Positions 1-5,801 of a DNA stretch of 6,259 nt are shown piece by piece. The stretch spans positions 1 to 6,259 of the forward strand of contig JAUIEH010000177.1 of the NCBI GenBank assembly GCA_030428405.1. Direction: 5' to 3'. Both the position numbers and the translations under genes were made by a program. Position 1 is the stretch's first letter. Every line of letters starts with the position of its first letter. The notes beneath the pieces were generated by a model. It saw only the letters and a program-made list of their open reading frames with translations, had not been told where the DNA came from and did no database searches. This stretch comes from Alphaproteobacteria bacterium (GTDB lineage Bacteria > Pseudomonadota > Alphaproteobacteria > Caulobacterales > Maricaulaceae).

Positions 1-85
1 GATCTGCGAAGACGAGCGCGCGGAGGCGCACGCGAATGACCACTTCTGGCGCGCACATGGCGAAGCTGGTGCAGCTCGCGCATGA
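1..85 (+). CDS. Possible 3' end of an upstream plus-strand gene (partial)
   Basis: From base 2 a plus-strand frame is open from the left edge to a TGA at 83-85. Up to about base 56 its codons end mostly in G or C and the translation (ICEDERAEAHANDHF...) has a natural acidic-helical composition, as expected of a real gene in this GC-rich genome. If real, it overlaps the start of the DUF2336 gene by up to 50 bases. A competing reading in the first frame ends at TGA 37-39, overlapping the DUF2336 ATG as ATGA, but it uses rare arginine codons (CGA, AGA). The fragment is too short to assign a family, and it may be non-coding leader. Confidence 0.25.
   Translation, partial: ICEDERAEAHANDHFWRAHGEAGAARA
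22..26 (+). promoter_or_regulatory. Shine-Dalgarno GGAGG for the DUF2336 gene
   Basis: GGAGG lies nine bases upstream of the ATG at 36. It supports that start over the in-frame ATG at 57, which has no purine-rich site before it. Confidence 0.5.
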
Positions 86-1136
86 ACCGTCGAGCGAGCA
101 ACGGCGTGCGCTTCTTCGTGAAATCACTGACCTTTTCTTCGAAGACGAGAGCATGCGCGCAGGCGAAGCCGGCGACCACACCGACGCGATCCTGTCTCAA
201 ATCGCTGTCGAGATGGAGGAAAATGTCCGCGCCGAGCTCGCTGAGCGTTTCGCCGACAGCGCGGATGCGCCGGGCACCTTGGTGCGCCAGCTCGCCAATG
301 ACGCTGCTGAAATTGCTCGTCCAATCCTGGAACGCTCCGCCGCCTTGTCCGATGACGACCTGATCGCCATCGCCGACGCCAAAGGCCAGGCGCATCTGCA
401 AGCGATCGCGCGGCGCAACAGCGTTTCGGAAAACGTGTCCGATGCGCTCGTGCGTCGCGGCGACGATCAAACGCTCGTTGCGCTCGCTTCAAACGAAGGC
501 GCGAAGCTCTCGCGCGGGGCCATGGAGACCATGGTCGATCGGGCCGAAAATTCTGAGGCGCTGCACGCACCTTTGGTCGATCGCGAGGAATTGCCGCCCG
601 ACCTCCTCAATGAGATGTATTTTTACGTCGGCGAAAAGCTCCGGGAAAAAATCGCCGAGCGGAACGAAAATTTCGATCCGGCAGAACTCGACGCCGTTGT
701 CGAGGCCGCGCGTGCGCGGGCATCACGTTATGCGCCGCAGGACAAGGCGCGCTATGACGACGCCGTCAAATTTGTGGAATCCAAAAAGCTGCGCCGTCAG
801 CTCAATGGCGAATTGCTGCTTGAGCTTGCTCAGGACCGCCGGCGCGCGCGCTTTGAAGTCGCCTTCGCAGAGATGACCGGCCTCGATTACACCGCAGCGC
901 GCCGCATCGCGGCCAACCCGGCCGTCGACCCGCTGGCGATCGCGTGCCGCGCGGCGGGCTTTGAGACTGACCTCTTCGTCAAACTTGCATTGTTCAGGAA
1001 ACTGAACGGCGCGCGACCGACGTCGGACTCAGATGCGCTCTCCGAGATATATGAGTCCTTGCCCGAAGACGCCGCGAAGCGCGCAGTACGCTTCTGGCGC
1101 ATGCGCAAGGACGCTGAGGCGCCAGCTCCGGCATAG
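36..1136 (+). CDS. DUF2336 domain-containing protein
   Basis: A 366-residue cytosolic protein with no signal peptide or membrane segment. It looks almost wholly helical and repetitive, and matches the DUF2336 family by character. The opening (LVQLAHEPSSEQRRALLREI, then TDLFF at about residues 31-35) is the family's typical N-terminus. The middle has recurring helical units of the form 'sDaLVrRGDdqtLvALASNEGAkLS' (about 135-159), resembling HEAT-like repeats in which a helix is followed by a short Asn/Gly turn. DUF2336 proteins are known mainly from Alphaproteobacteria and I know of no established biochemical role. The ATG at 36 is preferred because of the GGAGG site at 22-26. The ATG at 57 (residue 8, MAKLVQLA) matches the usual family start equally well, so seven residues at the N-terminus are uncertain. 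The gene converges on mscS with only 21 bases between the stop codons. Confidence 0.85.
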   Translation: MTTSGAHMAKLVQLAHEPSSEQRRALLREITDLFFEDESMRAGEAGDHTDAILSQIAVEMEENVRAELAERFADSADAPGTLVRQLANDAAEIARPILERSAALSDDDLIAIADAKGQAHLQAIARRNSVSENVSDALVRRGDDQTLVALASNEGAKLSRGAMETMVDRAENSEALHAPLVDREELPPDLLNEMYFYVGEKLREKIAERNENFDPAELDAVVEAARARASRYAPQDKARYDDAVKFVESKKLRRQLNGELLLELAQDRRRARFEVAFAEMTGLDYTAARRIAANPAVDPLAIACRAAGFETDLFVKLALFRKLNGARPTSDSDALSEIYESLPEDAAKRAVRFWRMRKDAEAPAPA

Positions 1137-1162
1137 GGCGCACTCAAGGCGCACGCCTCAGC
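1113..1162. terminator. Candidate bidirectional terminator hairpin between convergent genes
   Basis: GCTGAGGCG (1113-1121) and CGCCTCAGC (1154-1162) are perfect 9-bp inverted repeats separated by 32 bases. They enclose the DUF2336 stop (1134-1136), and the mscS stop (1158-1160) falls inside the right arm. The position between two convergent genes fits a shared terminator. Neither side has a clean T-run (only CCTCTTCGCTTTCT follows on the plus side) and the loop is long, so intrinsic termination is uncertain. The loop also holds a direct repeat GGCGCAC (1137-1143 and 1148-1154). Confidence 0.35.
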
Positions 1163-2378
1163 CCTCTTCGCTTTCTCCGCGACCGTCTCGCGAAACGCCC
1201 CAATCGCGCGGATGATGCGCCTGGACGATTTCAGGAATCTCCGCGTCCTCCGACATGTCCTCCATATAGATGGACTGCGACGGAAAGGCGAAGGATGTGC
1301 CTGCGTCATCGACTATTTTGCGAACGGCGAAGGCGAAGTCCTGCTTGATGGCAAGCCACTCGCCCCAATTGGTCGTCTTCGTGAAACAGTAGATCATCAG
1401 GTCGATCGAACTGTCATTGAAGCCGTCGACAAACACGAATGAGGACGCTTCCGGCGGTTTGGCGAAGTCCGTGTTCGTCATAATATATTCGAACACCTTG
1501 TCGCGCACATAGCCGAGCTGCTCCGTCGTCGTTGAATAGGTCAGACCGATCTTCCAATAGATGCGACGATGCGTCATGCGCGAGAAATTCGTGACGGCGT
1601 TGTCGGAAAGCTTCGAGTTCGGAACATACACAGGCCCCTTGTCGAAGCGGCGCACCATTGTGGAGCGGAAATTGATGCGCTCCACCGTGCCCTCAACGAC
1701 GCCGTCGACCATGATCCAGTCGCCAATCGCGAAGCGCTTCTCGATCAGAATCGATAGACCCGCGATCAGGTTCTTGAACAGGTCCTGCGCGCCGAGCGCC
1801 ACAGCCACGCCGAAAATGCCGAGACCGGCGAGGATCGGCCCGACAGGAACGCCCCAGAGCTCGAGAACGACGGCTGCACCGACAAGCGCGAAAAAAATCT
1901 TCAACGCCTTTGTGAACCACTCGATCATCTCAATGCTGAACGCGCCGCGCAGCGGCAATATTACATGCTCAAACGGATCGACCGCGCGATAAAGCGCCCA
2001 GAACACCATGACCGCCATCAATGTCGTCTGTAGACGCATCGCTGTCGCACGGGCTTCGCCTTCGAAGCCTAGAAGCTCGACGACGATGAACAGCGCCAGG
2101 AGGACCGGAATGATCTTTATGGGACCTTCCAGCGCCTTGACCAGATCATCGTCGAACGTCGTTCCCGTGCGCGAGGCGAGCCGCGCCGCCGTTCGGATGA
2201 AGATGCGCGATATCAGCGCGCGGAATGCATACGCTATGAGAAGGATGATGCCAGCGCTGACCACTTGCCCGGTCGAAAACCCGAACAGATCCGCGCTCCA
2301 GACCTCGAAGAACGAGGCGACGAATTGGTCAAGGCCGGCTGCTGCTGCGTTGGAGGTCCCCTGCGCTCCCGCCGTCAT
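1158..2378 (-). CDS. MscS-family mechanosensitive ion channel
   Basis: A 406-residue inner-membrane protein of the small-conductance mechanosensitive channel superfamily, whose members open under membrane tension to release solutes during hypo-osmotic shock. About five hydrophobic segments are visible, near residues 37-60, 86-105, 117-135, 154-175 and 179-207. The last is the pore helix, with the Gly/Ala-rich packing pattern ILAGLGIFGVAVALGAQDLF followed by KNLIAG. Next come the beta domain (about 213-265: IEKRFAIGDWI, then VEGTVERINFRSTMVRRFD and YVPNSKLSDNAVTNFSR) and a soluble alpha/beta C-terminal domain (about 275-375). It is longer than E. coli MscS (286 residues) because of two extra N-terminal membrane segments and an acidic tail of about 30 residues. 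The start overlaps the prfC stop as ATGA and has AAGGAG eight bases upstream, so it is probably translationally coupled to prfC. The paralogue type within the superfamily cannot be settled by eye. Confidence 0.92.
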   Translation of the reverse strand: MTAGAQGTSNAAAAGLDQFVASFFEVWSADLFGFSTGQVVSAGIILLIAYAFRALISRIFIRTAARLASRTGTTFDDDLVKALEGPIKIIPVLLALFIVVELLGFEGEARATAMRLQTTLMAVMVFWALYRAVDPFEHVILPLRGAFSIEMIEWFTKALKIFFALVGAAVVLELWGVPVGPILAGLGIFGVAVALGAQDLFKNLIAGLSILIEKRFAIGDWIMVDGVVEGTVERINFRSTMVRRFDKGPVYVPNSKLSDNAVTNFSRMTHRRIYWKIGLTYSTTTEQLGYVRDKVFEYIMTNTDFAKPPEASSFVFVDGFNDSSIDLMIYCFTKTTNWGEWLAIKQDFAFAVRKIVDDAGTSFAFPSQSIYMEDMSEDAEIPEIVQAHHPRDWGVSRDGRGESEEG

Positions 2379-3985
2379 AACACGCGCTCCTTCGCTTTCA
2401 GGAATGTGATCTTGGGAAACTTCTCTTCCGCGTAGGAAATCTCCCAGGCGTTCTTCGCCAGATAGACCGGCGAGCCGTCCAGATCCTCAGCCGCCTGGCT
2501 TTTGTTCCGGTCAAGGAAGTTCTCGATATCCGCCTCGGCGCCGCCGAGCCAGCGCGCGGTCGTGTAGGCGGGCTGTTCGAAAACGACTTCCAAACCGTAT
2601 TCAGCCTCGATGCGCTCGGCCATCACGTCGATCTGCAAGGGGCCGACGGCGCCGACAATCAATTCTGCGCCGAGCGCCGGCTTGAACAATTGGGTGACGC
2701 CCTCTTCGGCCAGGCTCTCGAGCGCCTTGCGCAAATGCTTCGCCTTGAGCGGGTCTTTCGTGCGTGCACGCCGCAAGATTTCGGGCGCGAAGTTCGGAAT
2801 GCCGACAAAGCGCAGCTTGCCGTTTTCGCTGAGACTGTCGCCGACGCGCAAAACGCCATGATTGGGAACACCGATGACATCGCCGGCATACGCCTCATCG
2901 ACGATCTCGCGGTCCTGCGCGAAAAACAGGATGGGCGAGGAAACGGTGATCTGCCGCGCCGACGTCGCGGTCCGCAGCTTCATGCCGCGTTTAAACTCAC
3001 CCGAGCAGAGCCGCATGAACGCGACGCGGTCACGGTGGTTCGGGTCCATATTCGCCTGCACTTTAAAGACGAAGCCCGAGACCTCGTCGTCGCCAGGCGC
3101 AACAGTCTCGCCGCTCTCGGTTTCTACAGGCGCCGGCGGCGGCGAATATTCCGCCAACGCATCAAGCAGCTGGTTAATGCCGAATTTGCGCAACGCCGAG
3201 CCGAAATAGACCGGCGTCATGTCGCCATCGAGAAAGGCTTGCCGGTCAAACTCCGGATACCCCTCAAGAGCGATCTCAGATTCCTCGCGCAATTGCATGA
3301 GCGTGTCGGGCTCGATGAACTCCGACAGCTGAGCGTCGTCGAACGCGATGCGTTCTCGCTTCGGCGCGTCATCATCCTGAGCACGCGGGTAGATTAGGAA
3401 GTCCTCGCCGCGCAACTCGCGCACGCCGGCGAAGCGCGCGCCCGAGCCGGCCGGCCATTGCTGTGGCGATGCGTCGAGCGCCAATTGGTCCTGGATCTGA
3501 TCGAGCAGCGCGAAGATGTCTTCGGCCTCGCGGTCCATCTTGTTGATGAAGGTCAGGATCGGAATGCCGCGCAGCCGGCAGACTTCAAACAGTTTGAGCG
3601 TCTGGGGCTCGATGCCCCTGGCGGCGTCGAGCACCATGATGGCGGCGTCAGCGGCGGTGACCGTGCGGTAGGTGTCTTCGGAAAAGTCTTCGTGACCCGG
3701 CGTATCGAGCAGGTTGAACATGCAGTCTCTGTGCTCGAACGTCATGACGGAGGCGGAGACCGATATTCCGCGCTCGCGCTCAATCTTCATCCAGTCCGAG
3801 CGTGTACGCCTCTGCTCGCCGCGCGCGCGCACCGCGCCCGCAAGGCGGATGGCGCCAGCCGCCGACAGCATGTTCTCCGTCAGCGTCGTCTTGCCGGCGT
3901 CAGGATGAGAAATGATGGCGAAGGTGCGCCGGCGCGCGGCTTCACGTTCAACCTTGGAGGCGGATTGCGTCATCGTCTGGGTCAT
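2375..3985 (-). CDS. prfC: Peptide chain release factor 3 (RF3)
   Basis: RF3 is the translational GTPase that recycles RF1 or RF2 from the ribosome after peptide release. The 536-residue length compares with 529 in E. coli. GTPase motifs appear in order: G1 SHPDAGKTT (26-34), the G2 region RGIS (72-75) within SDWMKIERERGISVSASVM, G3 DTPGHEDF (94-101), G4 NKMD (148-151) and G5 GSAL (262-265). RF3 signatures beyond the G domain include ANMDPNHRDRVAFMR in domain II, FVGIPNFAPEILRR, DPLKAKHLRKALE, VGAVGPLQIDVM and TARWL. These separate it from EF-G, TetM-type and LepA GTPases. No domain is missing. The start is uncertain between ATG 3985 and ATG 3973 (residue 5); neither has a strong Shine-Dalgarno, with only GAAAAG before the first. 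It lies 52 bases after the 129-residue gene and overlaps mscS by four bases, so it is central to the apparent operon. Confidence 0.96.
   Translation of the reverse strand: MTQTMTQSASKVEREAARRRTFAIISHPDAGKTTLTENMLSAAGAIRLAGAVRARGEQRRTRSDWMKIERERGISVSASVMTFEHRDCMFNLLDTPGHEDFSEDTYRTVTAADAAIMVLDAARGIEPQTLKLFEVCRLRGIPILTFINKMDREAEDIFALLDQIQDQLALDASPQQWPAGSGARFAGVRELRGEDFLIYPRAQDDDAPKRERIAFDDAQLSEFIEPDTLMQLREESEIALEGYPEFDRQAFLDGDMTPVYFGSALRKFGINQLLDALAEYSPPPAPVETESGETVAPGDDEVSGFVFKVQANMDPNHRDRVAFMRLCSGEFKRGMKLRTATSARQITVSSPILFFAQDREIVDEAYAGDVIGVPNHGVLRVGDSLSENGKLRFVGIPNFAPEILRRARTKDPLKAKHLRKALESLAEEGVTQLFKPALGAELIVGAVGPLQIDVMAERIEAEYGLEVVFEQPAYTTARWLGGAEADIENFLDRNKSQAAEDLDGSPVYLAKNAWEISYAEEKFPKITFLKAKERVL
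2387..2392 (-). promoter_or_regulatory. Shine-Dalgarno AAGGAG of mscS inside the end of prfC
   Basis: On the minus strand AAGGAG lies eight bases before the mscS ATG, within the last codons of prfC (Lys-Glu-Arg-Val-Leu-stop). With the ATGA overlap at 2375-2378 it fixes the mscS start and lets ribosomes finishing prfC reinitiate. Confidence 0.7.
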
Positions 3986-4037
3986 CGCTTTTCAAACCCA
4001 GCCCGATATCGCGATTGGCCCGAGAAACAAAGGCCGG

Positions 4038-4427
4038 CTAGGCCGAACAGCTCCAAACGGACTGGTCGACCTCCCTGGCGGTCAACTTGCCCGCAGTTTG
4101 GTGCGCATCAAGCGTCGCGATCACTTCCATCGACAAGTCGGCGAAACGCAACAGCACTTGATCGGGACTGGAGGCGTCCGGCGGGCAGATGAGAAGGATA
4201 GCATTGGCGCCGGTGCGCAGTTTGACGACCGAAGCTAGCGCGCGGGCTTTCTCGGGCGTTTCATGCGCAAGCCCTGGACGCGCAAACGCCGCCTCTCTCA
4301 GCAATGTGCCGAGATGGCCGGCCGGCAAATGTTCTGCGGCTGAAAGCGAGACCGGGCAGCCCGCCGCAGCGAGCTCATCGGCGGGGTCGTTCAGCCTGAA
4401 CACGACATCGTTGAACAAAAAAAGCAT
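4038..4427 (-). CDS. Conserved-looking hypothetical protein, 129 residues
   Basis: I do not recognise this protein. It begins MLFLFNDVVFRLNDP, has no clear signal peptide or transmembrane helix, and alternates helical stretches with a hydrophobic strand (TGANAILLICP, about residues 74-84). It ends in a helix (VLLRFADLSMEVIATLDAHQ) and a short Cys-containing tail. That suggests a small soluble alpha/beta fold. ATG 4427 is chosen because AGGGA lies seven bases upstream. An in-frame ATG at 4553 would add 42 residues but would overlap DUF1491 by 65 bases, and the extra part looks like out-of-frame sequence. Codons 2-4 (CTT TTT TTG) are T-rich, unlike the GC-ending codons elsewhere, and form part of a hairpin-plus-T7 element. 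The gene lies 61 bases after DUF1491 and 52 before prfC on the same strand, so it is probably co-transcribed with both. Confidence 0.75.
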   Translation of the reverse strand: MLFLFNDVVFRLNDPADELAAAGCPVSLSAAEHLPAGHLGTLLREAAFARPGLAHETPEKARALASVVKLRTGANAILLICPPDASSPDQVLLRFADLSMEVIATLDAHQTAGKLTAREVDQSVWSCSA

Positions 4428-4443
4428 GGTCGGATCCCTGACC
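4417..4443 (-). promoter_or_regulatory. Hairpin plus T7 run over the start of the 129-residue gene (attenuator or terminator-like)
   Basis: In the minus-strand transcript, GGTC-A-GG-GAU-CC-GACC (4443-4428) can fold into a six-pair stem with one bulged A and a three-base loop. It is followed by AUGC and then seven U (4423-4417). The stem contains the AGGGA ribosome binding site (4439-4435) and directly abuts the AUG (4427-4425). The arrangement resembles an intrinsic terminator placed inside an operon, or an RNA fold that hides the ribosome binding site. Function is inferred; only the fold and the T-run are seen. Confidence 0.4.
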
Positions 4444-4488
4444 GCCACACTTGCACATCCGGGTGAATGAAAGCTGATTTCAATCGAT

Positions 4489-4815
4489 TCAAACGATGAA
4501 GTTTCGGCCTTGCCGGTCTTCAATCTCAATGATCCAGACATCCGGGTCGGCATTGCGCCGCCGGTTCAAAAACGCGTCTGCGTCAGTTTCGACGCTCGCC
4601 GCCTCGCCCAAAGGCTCTATCCACTCGCGTCCGCCCTCAAGCGTCGTCGCCGTCGTGTAAACGCGCGCATCGCCGTTGAGCAGATTCACCTTCACGACGA
4701 CGTCGCCGAAATCGGGATCGCCCTTCGCGACGACTGCCGCGAAGGCTCCGGCGGACTGGGCGCGGCGCATCAAGGCCGACACCCAAATCTCTGTTTTTAA
4801 CGTCAAATTCGGCAC
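4489..4815 (-). CDS. DUF1491 family protein
   Basis: A 108-residue cytosolic protein of the alphaproteobacterial DUF1491 family, whose function is not established. Visible family features are the N-terminal LKTEIWVSALMRRAQSAGAF (residues 6-25), the strand VVAKGDPDFGDVVVKVNLL (28-46), an Arg/Tyr strand (ARVYTT), GGREWIEPL, and a C-terminal PDVWIIEIEDRQGRNFIV. Length is normal for the family. Initiation is at GTG 4815: the upstream frame is closed by a stop at 4846-4848 with no ATG, and any later start would remove the conserved LKTEIW. No convincing Shine-Dalgarno precedes it, as the bases before GTG are AT-rich and form a small dyad. It is the first gene of the minus-strand cluster leading to prfC and mscS, and is divergent from the secreted-protein gene. 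Confidence 0.85.
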   Translation of the reverse strand: MPNLTLKTEIWVSALMRRAQSAGAFAAVVAKGDPDFGDVVVKVNLLNGDARVYTTATTLEGGREWIEPLGEAASVETDADAFLNRRRNADPDVWIIEIEDRQGRNFIV

Positions 4816-4913
4816 GGAAATTCGTATTTCATCAACCGCGTCGCTTCATCGGCCCTCAAAGACCCTCCGCCATACTGGCCTACGAAATTGGGTTCGTCAG
4901 CGGAGAAACCGCG
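4816..4913. promoter_or_regulatory. Divergent intergenic region, expected to hold two promoters
   Basis: These 98 bases separate the DUF1491 gene (minus) from the secreted-protein gene (plus) and should carry both promoters. No convincing -35/-10 pair is visible on either strand. Two short dyads are present: GAAAT-TCGT-ATTTC (4817-4830), one base from the DUF1491 GTG, and ACGAA-ATTGGG-TTCGT (4882-4897), just before the Shine-Dalgarno of the plus-strand gene. Either could be an operator or a small RNA hairpin, but five-base arms can arise by chance. Confidence 0.4.
4902..4905 (+). promoter_or_regulatory. Shine-Dalgarno GGAG deciding the TTG start at 4914
   Basis: GGAG lies eight bases before TTG 4914. 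It supports the non-ATG start, which also places a complete signal peptide at the N-terminus. Confidence 0.6.
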
Positions 4914-5801
4914 TTGAAGTTTCGACTGGGTCTTGCGCTCGCCGCAGCGCTCGGCGCCTCCGCGCCGGCGGCGGCCGACGCCGCAGAAGCATTGTTCGCG
5001 CGCGCACGCGCCATCGCACTCGCTGAGCGCTGTGCGCTTTCGAGCGAAGGAGCGCGCAGCGCGCTGACGGTCGGCCGCCTGACGGCGCGCGGCGCCTTGA
5101 TCCGCGCTGGCGCCGCCCCCGCCGCGCTGGACGATCTGGAGGCCGCCGCCACGCGCGCAGCGCTTGAAATCGACTGCGCCGATGAGCGCTCGCTCAATCA
5201 CGCGCGCAATATCGAGAACGCTTACAATGCCTGGCGTCATCTGCGCGCGATGGAATTTCCGGCCAGCGAACGCAGCTGGGCGGCTCAGCGGCCCTACGAC
5301 TCCGAAACATTCGCCTGGATGCTGCGCCAGGAAATCGATACAGGCGCCGAATATCAGGCCGTGTTCGGCATGGCCCGCCTCGATGGCGAAGCCACGCTGG
5401 CGGTGGCGGTCTCGGGGCTGAATGCAAGGTCCGCACGGCTCTATGTTCGAAATGCAGCCGACGCTGACGGCCCGCCCTCGCCGATGACGGCGCGGCTCGG
5501 CGGCGCGCGTGAAGGCCTTGCTCTGCGCGCCTGGCCCGACGCGTTCACGACGCCTTATTGGGCGGCCGGACGCGAATTCGGCGAGACGGTCGACGCGCTC
5601 TGCGAGGGCTGGGGCGAAGACGGCGTGCTGTTCCGTTTCGATTTGCGCACGCAGGAAGCTCTGGCCGCGCTCGATCCGCGTGAAAGCGTCTATCTCGAAT
5701 TCGATGTCGTCGCCGAAAACGGCGACATCAGGCCGCAGCGCACCCTGATCGAAGTCGGCGACTTCGCAGCAGCGGTAATGTTCGTGACGGCCGAAAGCTA
5801 G
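4914..5801 (+). CDS. Secreted protein of unknown function (TTG start)
   Basis: A 295-residue protein with a Sec-type signal peptide: basic MKFR, a hydrophobic LGLALAAALGASAPAA core, and likely cleavage in AAADA-AEA near residues 20-24. It is therefore probably periplasmic. The mature N-terminal half (about 25-115) is alanine/arginine-rich helix with two cysteines (C40, C88) that could form a disulphide. The C-terminal half (about 145-295) looks beta-rich, with a SGLNARSARLYVRNA segment, and carries C230. I recognise no named domain, catalytic motif or lipobox. TTG 4914 is chosen because there is no in-frame ATG for the signal peptide and GGAG lies eight bases upstream. The gene starts about 98 bases from the divergent DUF1491 gene. 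Its TAG overlaps the TAG of the convergent histidine kinase gene. The coding call is strong; the function is unknown. Confidence 0.85.
   Translation: MKFRLGLALAAALGASAPAAADAAEALFARARAIALAERCALSSEGARSALTVGRLTARGALIRAGAAPAALDDLEAAATRAALEIDCADERSLNHARNIENAYNAWRHLRAMEFPASERSWAAQRPYDSETFAWMLRQEIDTGAEYQAVFGMARLDGEATLAVAVSGLNARSARLYVRNAADADGPPSPMTARLGGAREGLALRAWPDAFTTPYWAAGREFGETVDALCEGWGEDGVLFRFDLRTQEALAALDPRESVYLEFDVVAENGDIRPQRTLIEVGDFAAAVMFVTAES

Noticed and set aside
887..1309. Minus-strand open frame bridging the DUF2336-mscS junction
   Set aside because: It is antisense to DUF2336 and out of frame with mscS. Both overlapping genes have strong family support.
2690..3397. Plus-strand open frame of 235 residues opposite prfC
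   Set aside because: It lies entirely inside well-conserved RF3 sequence on the other strand, with arginine-rich shadow composition.
3819..3830. Alternating CG run, possible simple repeat or Z-DNA element
   Set aside because: It lies in prfC codons for Ala/Arg (AVRARGE) at a position matching the normal RF3 sequence; GC-rich codon use explains it.
4003..4044. Small palindromes (such as ATCGCGAT and GGCC-GGCTA-GGCC) before prfC as a terminator or operator
   Set aside because: The stems are only about four bases, there is no T-run, and similar short palindromes are common at this base composition.
3458..4192. Long plus-strand open frame (244 residues) opposite the start of prfC
   Set aside because: It is antisense to the conserved GTPase domain of prfC. 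Its translation is rich in Arg, His and Gly with no recognisable fold, as expected of a shadow frame in GC-rich DNA.
4428..4553. N-terminal extension of the 129-residue protein to ATG 4553
   Set aside because: The extension overlaps the end of DUF1491 in another frame and looks like non-coding translation. ATG 4427 has an AGGGA site at proper spacing.
4803..5240. Minus-strand frame with many Cys, Gly and Arg opposite the secreted-protein gene
   Set aside because: It is the shadow of the alanine-rich signal peptide and N-terminal half on the plus strand and would also cover the DUF1491 start region.
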